Positions 11,026 to 26,300 of a stretch of 64,000 nucleotides of DNA are shown piece after piece. A program made the position numbers and the translations under genes. The stretch comes from Elephas maximus indicus. Lineage: Eukaryota > Chordata > Mammalia > Proboscidea > Elephantidae. The stretch is from positions 94,046,968-94,110,967 of the forward strand of contig NC_064830.1 of assembly GCF_024166365.1 (NCBI RefSeq). The letters run 5' to 3'. Position 1 is the stretch's first letter. The number at the start of each line of letters is the position of its first letter. Below the pieces are notes generated by a model. The model ran no database searches. It worked only from the letters and a program-made list of their open reading frames with translations, and was not told the DNA's origin.

Positions 11026-11397
11026 AGATTGGGGCAGCCTGCTGGTCACTGGCCGGGCGCCCTTCATGGGTGCGGCCTACACAGTGGGAGCCGTGGTCAG
11101 ACTAGAGGGCTGGGAGCAAGGCCCAGGGGCACGGGGTCGGGGTGGCAGTGGACAGAGGGAGGAGGTGTGCAAATCACTGGGCCTCGGTTTCTTCATCTAG
11201 AAAAGGTTGGGGCTGTGAGTTTGGATGGCTCACAACAGGCCTATTAGCAGGGGCTTGATTGCTCAGCCCTCTGGCTTGGCCAAGGTGAGGCCTCGAGCCC
11301 TGACCTTCCCAGAACCCGCTGAACTGCATCCACTATCCCACACGAGGCCACCATGCAGCCTGGTCAGCACGCCAGTCAACAGGTTCGTGAATAGGTT

Positions 11398-11452
11398 GCG
11401 CATGCGCGTGAGCCGTGCAGCTGCAGCGGCGTACTGGCGCCCCCGTGTGGCG
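11398..11452. promoter_or_regulatory. NRF1 palindrome and CTCF-like site
   Basis: Positions 11398-11407 are gcgcatgcgc, a perfect NRF1 consensus palindrome. Positions 11435-11452, read on the minus strand, give CGCCACACGGGGGCGCCA, which fits the CTCF core CCACnAGGGGGCGC with one mismatch. CpGs cluster here, unlike the surroundings. The site lies between UPK3B and the gene-poor left flank, so an insulator or distal-element role is possible but unproven. Confidence 0.5.
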
Positions 11453-12511
<1,059 letters not shown>

Positions 12512-12954
12512 CTGGCAGGGAAAGGAGGACGCGCTGAGTCCCTGCAGCAGGGTGGGGTCGGGCTACCAACCTGGCTTCTCCTGCAGATCCCTCATCTTTC
12601 TAGCCTCACCTTTTCTCCCTTCGAGAACCCACTGCAGGCTTGCCTGACTACCCTGGTGTCCGTTCACTGCAACCACAGAGTAAAAAACAACGCCCAGGAG
12701 GAGAAGGGTGTGGCCAAGGACACACTGGAGGCCAGGGCCAACTGAGGCCCTTCCCTGAGGCCCGTCCCGAGGAGGTGCTGGACCACCTCCCTCACCCCTG
12801 AGGTGAGATGTGCAGTGTAGAAATTCCCTGCACACTCCCTGGAGGGGCCCTGCCTCATCAAAACTGCAGCGAATGGAGGCCTCTAGTCTGTGGCTGAAGA
12901 GGTTCGGGTGGGTGAGGGATGGGTCTGCCAGGGTACGGGGTGTGGGCCACTCAC
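12512..12954. other. UPK3B intron 5
   Basis: Short intron between exons 5 and 6, with donor gtgag at 12954 and acceptor ag at 12512-12513. Nothing else is recognised in it. Confidence 0.6.
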
Positions 12955-13084
12955 AAGTGCACGGTGGAGGCAGCCAGGAAGGCCAGGAGCAGGAGGCCAG
13001 CCAAAGAAGACAGGACAGCGGTGATGACAATCATACCCCCACTTCGCCGCCCTGGCCACGTGTCGATGGAGCCTGGGGCCCTCC
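12955..13084 (-). CDS. UPK3B: UPK3B exon 5 (transmembrane exon)
   Basis: It encodes GSIDTWPGRRSGGMIVIT and then a hydrophobic run of about 24 residues (VLSSLAGLLLLAFLAAS), the single membrane span. Boundaries are acceptor tgtgtacag and donor gtgagt. Length is 130 nt, phase-consistent with its neighbours. Confidence 0.9.
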
Positions 13085-13821
13085 CTGTACACACAGCGCC
13101 GCTCAGAGACTGTCGCCTCCCTCCCTCCCACCCATGCTCACACCCCAAGGCCTGGCCACCTCACCTCCCCAGATTCCTGACTCTACCCATCTGTCCAGTT
13201 TGGCCAGGCATCAGTGGTCAGCTAGTCTGATCACCCCCTACCCCAGCCTGTACCTGGTATCACAGCCCAGGCTGTCCCCGTGAATCCCCCCACCCCTGGC
13301 CTGCCTATGGCAGCAGAGTGGCTGCAGACCTCAGGACTGATCTTGGCTTCCAGACCTTCAGATAACAACCTCACCTTCCCCTGCCACTGCAGGTCTCTCC
13401 CTCCTACCACCCCCACCTCTGCAGCCCTCTCTATCCCCCAGCTCTGGCCCCTGTGGGGCCCTGCTCAGGGAAGCCTCCCCGTTCTTTCTGACTCTGCCTC
13501 CTTCGTGGGCTGCCCTTCTCCCACCACAGCACCACTTGGCATGGGGCTGGCTCCCTGCAGGAGGCGAAGCTGTTTCTGGCCACACTGGGCTGGGGCCTGG
13601 CACCCAAAGGTTGGCCACGCTTGGGGATGGGACTGACCCATGGTCCCACCCTCCCCTCCAAGGTGCTGTTGGGTGGGCCAGACTTGGGCACTGCCTGCAA
13701 GCCCCCAGCCCCATGGGAGCAGCACATGGAGTCAACTGAGCTCAACCATTTTGCAGAAGGTGTCAAGTTGACCCAGAGAGGCCAGTGAGTCCTCTGGGGC
13801 AGGCAGGCTCCCCCAGGCTAC
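13085..13821. other. UPK3B intron 4
   Basis: GC-rich intron. Open frames on both strands here are long only because of base composition. No repeat or RNA gene is recognised. Confidence 0.5.
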
Positions 13822-13901
13822 CTTGGTGGAGAGCAATGGAGTCTGACCACCTCGTCTCCGCCTTGGGTGAGCCCTCAGTGTCCATCAGGAGGAACTTCAC
13901 G
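13822..13901 (-). CDS. UPK3B: UPK3B exon 4
   Basis: It encodes VKFLLMDTEGSPKAETRWSD and SIALHQ, the membrane-proximal part of the lumenal domain, 80 nt between ctcccccag and gtagcc. The split first codon reads AGC (Ser), where human has Arg. Confidence 0.9.
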
Positions 13902-16270
<2,369 letters not shown>

Positions 16271-16278
16271 CTACTCAC

Positions 16279-16357
16279 CCAGGCTCCCGGTGGCCCTGAG
16301 CCAGCTCAGCACCAGGATCAGCAGCCATAAGTGAGGCTGCGTCTAGGGGAGCCCCGT
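16279..16357 (-). pseudogene. UPK3B: UPK3B exon 1 with lost start and nonsense codon
   Basis: The ancestral leader is recognisable: it aligns with human M-G-L-P-W-G-Q-P-H-L as ACG GGG CTC CCC TAG ACG CAG CCT CAC TTA. The start is ACG (16357-16355) and Trp5 is TAG (16345-16343). The hydrophobic core LWLLILVLSWL remains after the stop. The donor gtgagt is intact. An out-of-frame ATG at 16328-16326 opens a different frame that joins the exon 2 frame after its shift. Confidence 0.8.
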
Positions 16358-16993
16358 GCTGGCCAGCCACCGCCTGGCCTTCTTGCACATCCACAGCCTG
16401 GGAGGGGCTGCGCAGTGATTCTCAGGGGCTACCCACTCCCATCCCAGAAGAGCTAGTCAGGTTGCCAGGTTGGCCCCAGGGCTGGAAAGACTTGTAACTG
16501 CAAATGCCCGCCCCCAACCAGCCCGCCCACCACGGGTAGCAGGCGTGGCCAGCACTCTCATGTGGGGCAAGCCAGTGCCAGGCCCCACCGCCCAGGCTGA
16601 GGGAGAAGGGCCACTGGATATCCAGATGCCAGCCCAGCCACCCCAGCACCCCAGAGTAAATATGTGGACCTGGACCCCACCAGGCCTCCCAGTCCTGGGG
16701 AGGGGGGGCCAGCCTCTGGCAACATTGCTCTGGGCTGCGTGCCTCAGATTCCTGTGCCCCAGGTGCCAGGAGCCTCCCTCAGGCCTCCTATCCCCACCCA
16801 GGAAGTGGGGAGCAGGGAGCAGGGTGTGCGGAGGGGGTAGGGAGCAGGGAGCACCCCAACCTGCCCAGCTCCAGCCCCATCAGAGGCCATACCACTCCTT
16901 CTTGGCCAGCCTCAGCTCCTTTGTCCAAAGCTGGACTCAGAGAAACGTTGGTGGAGTCCTCAACAGCTAACAGGTGGCCGCTTACGTTACTCC
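16358..16993. other. Upstream flank of UPK3B
   Basis: GC-rich and without a recognised repeat. It would hold the UPK3B promoter, but I see no clear TATA or CpG island. A purine-rich 'gggagcagggagcag' microrepeat is at about 16805-16850. Confidence 0.4.
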
Positions 16994-17532
16994 TTTTGGT
17001 TCTATGTATGTATTTTATTGAGATAGAATTCACGTATCATAAAATACCCTTTTAAAGTGAGCAAACCAGTGGTTATTAGTGTATGACAAGGTTATGCAAT
17101 TGTCATTACTATAAAATTCCCAAACATTTTCATCACCCTCAGAAACCCGATACTCACTCTCTAACCTACTTCCTGTCTCTATGGATTTGCCTCTTCCGGG
17201 CATTTCACGTACATGGAATCACATAATCTGTGGCCTTGTGTGCCTGGGTTCTTTCACTCAGCATTGTTTTCAAGGTTCATCCATGTCGTAGCACATATCA
17301 GAACTTCATTCCTTTTTATGGCTGACTAGCACTCCATTGTACAGATAGACCACATTTTGTTCACTCCTCAGTCGATGGATACGTTCATTCAACGCGTTTA
17401 GTCGTCGTCAGCCACTTTTTGGCTATTATGAATAACGCTGCTAGGAATATTCACGTGGTTTTTGTGTAGGCGTATTTTAAGTTCTCTCAGGTCTACACCG
17501 AGGAGCGGAATTGCTGGGTCATATGGTAATTC

Positions 17533-17701
17533 TTGGAGCCCAGCTGGTGCAGTGGTTAAGAGCTCAGCTGTTACTCAAAAGGTCAGCAGTTTCAATCCGC
17601 CAGCTGCTCCTTGGAAACCTTATGGGGCAATTCTACTCTGTCCTACAGGGTCACTATGAGTCAGAATCGACTTGACCAGCAACGGCTTTTAAAAATTTTT
17701 T
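17533..17701 (+). mobile_element. AfroSINE
   Basis: 'cagctggtgcagtggttaag' through 'actatgagtcagaatcgact'. Flanks tatggtaa and tatggcaa are probably the target-site duplication, with one change. Confidence 0.9.
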
Positions 17702-17849
17702 TTTATGGCAACTCCACTTTTTGAGGAACTGCCAAACTGGTTCCCAAAGTCGCTGCATTTTGTATTTCCACCAGTAGTGTATGTGGGTTCCATTTCTCCA
17801 CATACTCACCGACACATTTTATTGTCCATCTTTTTTATTATAGCCATCT

Positions 17850-18338
17850 GCCTTAGTTGTCTAATACGGCTGTCACAGAAATACCACAAGTGGACGGCTT
17901 TAACAAAGAGAAATTTATTCTCTCACGGTCTTGCAGGCTAGTAATCCAAATTCAAGGTGCCAGCTCCAGGGGAAGGCTTTCTCTGTCAGCTCTGGGGAAA
18001 GGTCCTTGTCATCAATCTTCCCCAGACGAGGAGCTTCTCAGCGCAGGGACCCTGGGCCTAAAAGGATGCACCATTCTCCTGGCTCTTGTTTCTTGGTGCT
18101 ATGAGGTCCCCATGATGTCTCTCTGCACACTTCTTTTATATCTCAAGAGATCCACTTAAGTAAAACCCAATGTTGTAGATTGAGTCCTGCCTCATTAACA
18201 TCATGAAGAGGTAGGGTTTGTAACACATAGGAAAATCACATCAGATGACAAAACGGTGGACAATCACACACTACTGGGAATCATGCCCTAGCCAAGTTGA
18301 CACATATTTTGGGGGGACACAATTCAATCCACACCATC
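17850..18338 (-). mobile_element. MaLR-type LTR, antisense
   Basis: 'agagaaatttattctctcac', 'gattgagtcctgcctcatta' and 'ggggacacaattcaatccac' are the reverse of the LTR at 8578-10132. Confidence 0.75.
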
Positions 18339-18551
18339 CTAGTGGGTATGAGGGGGTATCTTATCTTGTTGCGGTTTTGATCTGCATTTCCCTAATGATT
18401 AATGTTGTTGAGCATTTTTTCATGTGCTTCTTGGTCATTTGCATATCTTCTTTGGAGAAATGTCTATTCAGATCCTTTGCCCATGTTTTCCCCTATTTTT
18501 TAATCAGGTGTCTTGCCTGAATTCCAAGAGTTTTTTGTATATTCTGGATAC

Positions 18552-18708
18552 TAGAGACCTGGTGGCACAGGGGTTAAGAGCTATGGCTGCTAATCCAAAG
18601 GCGGGCAGTTCGAATCCACCAGCCGCTCCTCGGAAACCCTATGGGGCAGATCTAGTCTGTCCTATAGCATCGTCAAGTTAGAATTTACTTGACGGCAATG
18701 GGTTACAG
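18552..18708 (+). mobile_element. AfroSINE
   Basis: 'agagacctggtggcacaggg', 'ggcgggcagttcgaatccac' and 'ggaaaccctatggggcagat', with a diverged 3' end. Confidence 0.88.
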
Positions 18709-18780
18709 GTTATGTGTTTCAGACCTTTATGAGATATACAACTTGCAAATCTTTTCTCCCATCCAAATTTTCACTATATT

Positions 18781-19714
18781 TTAATGGGTCCCAGCCTTCG
18801 AGTCCTCCACCCCCGTGCTCTGAGCAGCAGTGAGTCTCAAATTTGGAAACAGGTTTGGGGTAAGGCTGAGCTGAGGTGCTGGGGTTCTCTACCAAGACCT
18901 ACCCTGCCCTTTACCACAGGACCAACTTACCCACTAGGCCACAATGCCTACGGCCCACGAAAATGTTCCCCCTAATATTATCATGTTATATAAAATTAAT
19001 ACATTCATCTTTATACCAACATGTTATAAAACAGATTTTTTTTTTTAAGGGATAAGAGGGCTCCCCAAGGCAAAAGTACCTCTGGCCCATAACAGTCATA
19101 ATGTGGCCCTGTTTGTCCATCCAGCCCCAGGTCTGAACCCTTCTTCTCAGGCAGAGCCAGGTCTCAGTCCTGCACTGTTGGTGACTGGGAATATTAGTGA
19201 CTGGTCCTCCTTTTAAGAGGGTCCAGCAGAATAAGAACTTTGAGGATGGAGCCAGGATCAATCTTCCAGCCCCAGGCCTACCACGTGACTAGTCTATGAC
19301 CTGGAATCAACCACTGTGCCCTTCAACCTCATTTTCCTCACCTGTAAAACAGAGACAGCAGCACCTGCCCTGTGCGAACAGCATTCTGTAAACCAGAACC
19401 CTGGGGAGTAAGCATGGGGGGCGTTCTGGAATGGTAGGATGTGGCAGAGTTGTTGCCCTGAACCCTGGAAGGAGAATCAGACAATAGGAGGAACTGCAGC
19501 AGCAGTATAGGTCAGTGCCAGGGGCTGCCCCTCACTCTGACCTCAGCTTCATTTATCAAATGGGGGGTTGAACAAGCAGCCTGGGGGTACTCTTCCTGCT
19601 CTTGATGTTCTGCCTGCAGTGAGCACTGTGGGACAGCTGTGTGCTGGCCTCCTCACATGGGGTCCAATCATATACACACACACAGTCTTCCCACTGACAA
19701 ACACAAGAGGGCCT
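18781..19714. other. Intergenic between DTX2 3' end and UPK3B
   Basis: A MIR remnant lies at about 19265-19380 ('cattttcctcacctgtaaaa', plus). Nothing else is recognised. DTX2 and UPK3B are separated by about 3.4 kb and transcribed in the same direction. Confidence 0.5.
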
Positions 19715-20151
19715 GCTGACTTTGGCTACTGGGCATTTATTGCGAACAGAAAATATGAGGTATGAGAAGCTGACCCAGAACCTATGCCCACCCCTCGCTA
19801 GGGATGGGGCAATCTCCACTCACCCTGCACCAGGCCTGGGCACTGTGGGCCCAAAGCAGCCCTCCAGATGACAGAGCGGCCCCATGCACTGAGGTAGCTG
19901 CATCTTACACCTCCCCTTCAAGTACAACTCCCCAGGGTTGCCTAATTCCCCACATGCCCAGGGGGAAGAAGAAGGGAGACAGGCAGGTAGGTGTAGCCTG
20001 GCATCAGGGGAGCACACCCAGTGCCTGAGCAAACATTCTAGCCTCTTGGGAAAGGCACCTTCCTGCCTGCCCAACCCAGCCAACAGTGGGGGAATGGGCA
20101 GCTGCCAGAGGAGGCATGGCGGGGTGGGGTGGGGCCGGCCAGGCTGGTGGG
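19715..20151 (-). other. DTX2: DTX2 3' UTR
   Basis: It runs from the stop codon at 20152-20154 to the region after the poly(A) signal. The 3' limit is inferred as about 20 bases past AATAAA. The UTR is short and free of named repeats. Confidence 0.6.
19736..19741 (-). terminator. DTX2 polyadenylation signal AATAAA
   Basis: The minus strand reads ttcgcAATAAAtgcccag. About 35-50 bases further lies a GT-rich stretch (gtgtttgtcagtggg, then gtgtgtgtgt), the expected downstream element. Confidence 0.8.
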
Positions 20152-20379
20152 TCACTGCTGCTCCAGGCAGTCCTCAGTCACCCCCTGGGCAGCCAGCTCA
20201 GCCAGCACGTTCTGCAGGTAGTTAGGGTCGGGGTAGCCGTGGCCTGTCACATTGCGGTCCATCTCTGTCTTGTGGTGGATCTCATTCCATACTACTGTGT
20301 CAGTCTCGCCTGTGGTACTGGACGTCCCTACTGTGAAGATAAGTCGCCTCTTCCAGGCCACCTTCAGGAGCTCCAGAAC
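20152..20379 (-). CDS. DTX2: DTX2 coding exon 9
   Basis: Residues about 543-617, the end of the deltex C-terminal domain: [40 protein letters not shown], then stop TGA at 20152-20154. Acceptor is ccttgggcag. The sequence is near-identical to human. Confidence 0.97.
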   Translation of the reverse strand, partial: VLELLKVAWKRRLIFTVGTSSTTGETDTVVWNEIHHKTEMDRNVTGHGYPDPNYLQNVLAELAAQGVTEDCLEQQ

Positions 20380-23300
20380 CTGCCCAAGGAGGAGGAGGAG
20401 AAGGTGGGGAGGGCCAGGTGAACAAGTACCCAGCCTGAGCCTTCATGTCCTCACCCTGGGGACAGGAGATGAGAGGCAGCAGGGCAGGAGCATCCCACCA
20501 CCCCTCCAACCCGTCTGCAGCCACCCCTCCTCCTAAAACTGGTTCAAGTTTCCCCAGTGATAAGGACACAGCAGTACCCACCCACCAAACGCCAGCTGTG
20601 TGTAGGCACAGTGCTGGAGTGGGGCCTTTCTCCTCTCCAAGAGGCTCAACCCCAGTGATATCATCACAGCCCCTGGGCATTCAACACCATCGGGGGGGTC
20701 CCCCAGTCTCTAGCTCCAGCCCCAAACCCCCTGGAACTGGAACTGCCTAACAGAAATCCCAACGGCATCTCACGCACAACCTGCTCACGATACATCTCTT
20801 GGTTCCACCGGCACTGCCCCTACCCCTACTCCTCCCTTCTTCAGAAAACGGCACCGTCAGCTCAGATGCTCCAACCCTGCTTCCAAAATCCACCTAAGAG
20901 GAGCTCCCTCCTCTACATCCTCATTCAAATCCCAGCCTCCTTGGCCTGTCCCATTCTCACTGCTTGCTCTGCCTGCACTCCTGGCCACCTGTCCACCCTC
21001 CACAGCAGCCAGTGTCAGGTTTTAAACCTAAAAGTAGAGGCTCCTACTCCTCTACTGCCCCCGACCCATGGCTTCACATAGCACTTAGAATAAAACCCAA
21101 ATGTCTATTTCTTGGCACTTGGGGGCTGCCAGCCCTGCCTTCACTCTCCCATACCCACTAGTTTAACCCCGGCTCTTTGTCTGACTCTTCATACACCCCA
21201 GCCCCACTCCCAACTCAAAGACTCCACATCAGTTATTTTCTCTGCCTGAGATGTTCTTCTCTGGACTTCTCCTAGCTAGAAACTCCCCATTCAGGTTCAG
21301 GCACAGCCCTCACTCCTCAGGCATGCCTGATCACCCTCCTTCCCTATCATGTCATGCTATACTGACTCGCTGAAGAACATGTAACCCCATCCAACAGGTT
21401 GCTGGAAGATTCTCCTTCTCACTAGAGCCCCTTGTAAAGTTCAGGTATCTCTGTTATGGATTGAATTGTGTCCCCCAAAACAATGTTAAAGTTCTAAGCC
21501 CCGGTACCTGTGACCTTGTTTGGAAATAAGGTCTTTGAAGATGGTATCAGTTAACATGAGGTCATACTAGAGTAGCGTGAGCCCTAATCTAATCTGAGCA
21601 ACTCCCTATTAAAGGTGGAGAAGAAACACAGACAGAAAGGGACGAGGGCCATGTGAGAGCCAAGAAACACCAAGAAGCTGGAAAAGACAAAGAAGGACCT
21701 TTCCCTAGAGTGGAAGAGAGAGAGAGCCCTGCAGATGCCCTGAGTTTGGACTCACAGCCTCCAGAAGTAAGATAATAAATTCCTATTGGTTATAGGAATG
21801 CCTAACACACAGCAGCTGGGAAGGAACACTGGCAGGGTGGCAAATGTCCCAGCCCAGCCCCCGGGGCTCATCCTCACATTGTAACAAAGAAGGTGACCCA
21901 GAGGCAGAGCTGGGTATGGCAGCCAGGCCAAAACCCTTCCTGCACCCCAGCCTACTCTGCACTTTGTACAAGCAGCTGGCGCAGGCCAGCTTCCAGGAGA
22001 CGGGAGTCCACTCTGGCCCACTAACCAGAGGTGAGCTCCCGCTTGCCATGGGCAGGTGGCAGGGCCTTACCTTACGGCCCAGTGCATTGTCCGGAAGGTA
22101 GCAGTGGCGGGGAAACCCTCTGGCGGTGAATGGCTTTCCAGGGTTGGGATGTTCAGGGCCCTGCAGGAGAAGCACAAAACCAGAAATGGGAGGGACCAAA
22201 GAGAGCCTCCTCCAACTGCTGCCCAGCTGCGGGGTCTGCAGGACACAGAAGCCCAGCCCCAGCCCTCGCCTTTCTGGCTGGGGCCTTTTCTTGCACTGAA
22301 GGGACCAAAAAATCCCCATCTTAAATCCCAGCCCTTCAAACACCCCACATAAACCTCACCTCAGCTTTGAGGGATTCTGAATCAGGGAGCGGAGGAAAGC
22401 AGTGGGGAACTGCATACAGGCAAGAGTCAACAAATCAACAAGTCGCAACAACCCACAACTACCCTCCCTGGTGAGACTGAGAGCCCTTCAGGGGCTGGGA
22501 CAACTCTCTCCTAATCCTTAGCACACCCCTGGGCACTGAGCTCTCTGGACTGAATGGAGGAACTTCACTGATGATGCCCACACATCAGCACACAGAACAC
22601 CCTCCTCCCTGTCAGGCTGCTCCTAGGTCTAAGCACTGGCTGGGGCAGGGGAGCTGGAGCAGGGGAGCTGGAGACAGCAGCAGCAACCCGAAGGGCAAGG
22701 GGCTGGAGCAGCAGACAAATCATGCTCCCTGTCCTCTGCCACACCGGTGATACGCCCTCATGCAACCCAAACACCCCCGTCTCTGCTCTGGGCTCTAGCC
22801 CTGTCTTGAATGTGTTAAATATCACCTGGAGCCTTGGAGAGAAGTGGAGGAAAAGGGGGAAAGCATGTTGATTAAACAGACCAGGTAAACAAAAACCCCA
22901 CCTGCTGTAGACTGGCCCCACTTGGCTCCAAGTCCCCATAGCCCCATGTCTTCCCACCCTGTCCCAGAGTCTCAGATCAACCCTGGCCTAATGCAGGGCA
23001 TCTACAGGGCCAATGCTCCTGTCTGGGTCTCCACTGGGGTTGGGCGTCTGGGCTTCTGTCTTGTTCCTGACATCCAAGATCCCGCCTTACCACTCCTAAC
23101 ACAGGCCTGGGTCTGGGCCTGTCTGTCAAGAACAGAGGTCCTGATCCTGGGGAAGATGGCGATATAAAAAAACCATCATTCTGACCCTGCCTCACAAATA
23201 CAAGAAAAAAGTCATGCTCAGTTTTGAGGAACTCTGAATCAGGGAGCAGAGGAAAGCAGTAGGGAACTGCATATAGGCAAGAGTCAACAAAGCAACCAGT

Positions 23301-26300
23301 TGCATATAGTAGGAAAATCATTTCTCCCATCCCTGCCCCTTCCCCAGCCCTGCGGGCTGCCAGCCGCTGTGAACTGAAGTAGCGGCCCCAGAAGAAGAGC
23401 CTGCTTCCCTAACGACCATAGCCCCTGCTTGTAGAGAGACAGAACCACAAGCTTCTGCCCTAAAATCAACAAGGCAGACCTCCCCAGGGGTCCGTTTGGA
23501 GCTTGCCAGCACCTCCCCAACCCAGGCACTATCCTTTGTAAGCCTACTGCAAACTGCTACAGGAGGCCCATTCCGTGGAGTCTCATAGTCAACACGCTAC
23601 CTGCCTCCCTGTGCACCCCATAGCTCTGACATCTGAAACCAACGGGACAGACCTCCCGGGGAGTCAGTTCTGGTCTGTCTGCTGCCTCTTTCAAGACAGT
23701 GCTGAGAACTGCTGACTGAGGCTGCTGTATGCTAAGAAGCAGGCATCTTCAGTGGCGGCTATACCCTCAGCCAACACACTCCAGCGCAGGGGTCTGATAG
23801 GAACAAGGCAGACCTTCTTGAGAGTCCATTTGGAGTGTACCAGCACCTCCCCCACTCAGACACTGTTGGCTGCAAGCCTACTGTGAACTGCTACAGAAAG
23901 CCCATAAAGTGGAGTCTGCTCCCATAATGAACACTCTATTGGCCTCCCTGAGCACCCTATAACTCAGGCCTCTAAAACCAACAGGTCAGCCCTCCCTGGG
24001 GATCAGTTCAGGTCTGTCTGCTCCTCCTGACAGTCAGCACTGAGGACTGCTCACTGAGGCTGCTGTGTGCTAAGAAGCAGACATCTGAGTAAAGCTATAC
24101 CCACAGCCAACATACTCCAGTGAGGGGGAGGGGGGCTCTAATACCAACAAGGCAGACCTCCCCAGAGGTCCATTAAGAGTGACTACCCCTCCCCCAACCA
24201 GTAACTGTTGGCTGCTGGACTGATGCAAACTCCTACAGAAGGTTCCCTACAGTGGAGAGTCAGGAGGTGGGTCGCCTAAGTGGAGAACGCTCCCCCCAAC
24301 CACCACAGGGCCACTGGGGCTCTGAAATCAACAAGACAGATCTCACGGAGGTCCTTCTGGGGAGTGCCAGCCCCTTCTTCTCCTGAAATGAAGGAAAGGA
24401 AAGTCTGCCTATGCTTCCTCTGAATGCCAGCTCAGTTATAAGCAGCACCCACAGTGCAGGGAAGGAAACCTGGAGCAAAACTGGAAGGCAACACCCAGGC
24501 CCAAACTGGGATCATTGGGTGTGGGTTTTCTGACTAAAAACATCACTGCAGAAACAGAGAACGGAAGAAAGTAATAACCAGAAAGTTGGAACTGCGCCTC
24601 CTGGTGAACAGACTGACCACAGTGTATTGTCTGGTGTGTTTGGGAAACACTGCAAGTTGAAAAACGAGATCTGGAACTTTCAAATCCCAGTTAAACCAGG
24701 GAGGGAGAAGGAGCTATCACAGATAGGGAGAGGAAACAATAAGCAAAAGCCAAAGGCTCTACCCACCTAAGAGTTTCTTGGAGATAAAGCAGTGTTGGAA
24801 AGAAAACACCAAACACTGGGGAAAACTGAGAAAATTAATACCCTCGAAAATCCCAATGCCACAACAAAAAAAATCACAAGACACACAGAGAACAAAGAAA
24901 CAATGGCCCATCCAAATGAACAAGACAAAGAGTGAAAGTGCATCTAAGAATGACCAAATAACGAATATCATACAACATTAAACATAACTAAATAACTAAA
25001 GAAAAACAGAGAAAGAGCTAAGATAACAAAAACAACTCAAGAACAAAACGAGGATCTAAAAAAAGGAGATACTGCAACTGGAAGGAGCAATAACTGAAAT
25101 GAGAAACACAACAGAAGGACTTGCCAACAGATTTAAATGGGCAGAAGAATGAATCAGCAAATTAGAGGATAAGACAGTTAAAATTACAGACGCTGAACAG
25201 CAACAAGAATGGAGGCTAAGAAGGCTGAGCACACAGTTCAATGGAATTAAGAGACAAAAACAAAAGACCTAATATACACATCACGGGAATTTCTAGGAGA
25301 TGAGAGAACGGGACAGAAAGAATATTTGAATAAATAATGACAGAAAATTTCCCCAATCTAACAAAGAAAATGAATCTATAAATCCAAGAAGCTCAAGGAA
25401 CCCCAAGCAGGATAAACCCAAAGAGATCTACACCAAGATACATCATAGCTACCAAGACACATCACAGCTAGGCTCTCAAAAATTAAAGATAAAAAGAAAA
25501 TTCTGAAAGCAGTGAAAGAGAAGCAAACAGTCACATACAAAAGACTCCCATTAAGATTAAATGCCAATTTTTCCTCCGAAACGCTGGAGGCCAGAAGGCA
25601 ATGGAATAACATATTTAAAACACTGAAAGAAAAAACTATCAACTAAGAATACTATACCCAGTGAAACTATCCTTCAAGAATGAAGGTGAAATTAAAACAT
25701 TCCCAAACAGAAGCTGAAAAGGTTCATATCCACCAGAACAGCCCTACAAAAAATACTAATAAGAGTTCTGCAGATGGAAAAGAAAAGACACTAGAAAGTA
25801 ATTCAAAGCTATACATAAAAAGGATGATCCCTAATAAATGGAAATGCATGGACAAGCGGTAGTAATAAGGAATTCATGCTTGATAATTCTAAATGTTTTG
25901 TCCTTCATGATTTCTTAGTAACAAATATATAAAAGGCAAGGATAGAATTATGTTACGTGAAACATAAAGATATAATTAGTGATAGCAAAAAGAAAAGGGG
26001 CAGAGGAAGAAATGGTATATAGAGCTTTTTGGATGTTACTGAGGTTAAGTTGGTGCCAACTTACCCTAGAATGTTATAAATGCAATACTTTGGTAACCAC
26101 TAAGAAAACTGTATTTTTAAAAAAAATACATAAAAGGAAAGAAGGAACCAAAAAGGCTCACTACAATAAATCAACAAAACACAAAAGCAAGCAGTACTAA
26201 AAGAAAAAACACAGAGAAGGCTTAAGGCACACAAATAACAAAATGGCAGAAGTAAGTCACTTATCAACAGTTACAGTGAATATAAACGGACTATATGCTC

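Larger units (their letters stand above)
16994..18780 (-). mobile_element. Old L1 (L1M) in reverse, split by three later insertions
   Basis: 'ctgcatttccctaatgatta', 'tttggagaaatgtctattca' and 'tctttcactcagcattgttt' are reversed L1M ORF2-end and 3' UTR phrases. AfroSINEs at 17533-17701 and 18552-18708 and a MaLR-type LTR at about 17850-18338 interrupt it. The order of events is therefore clear. Confidence 0.8.
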
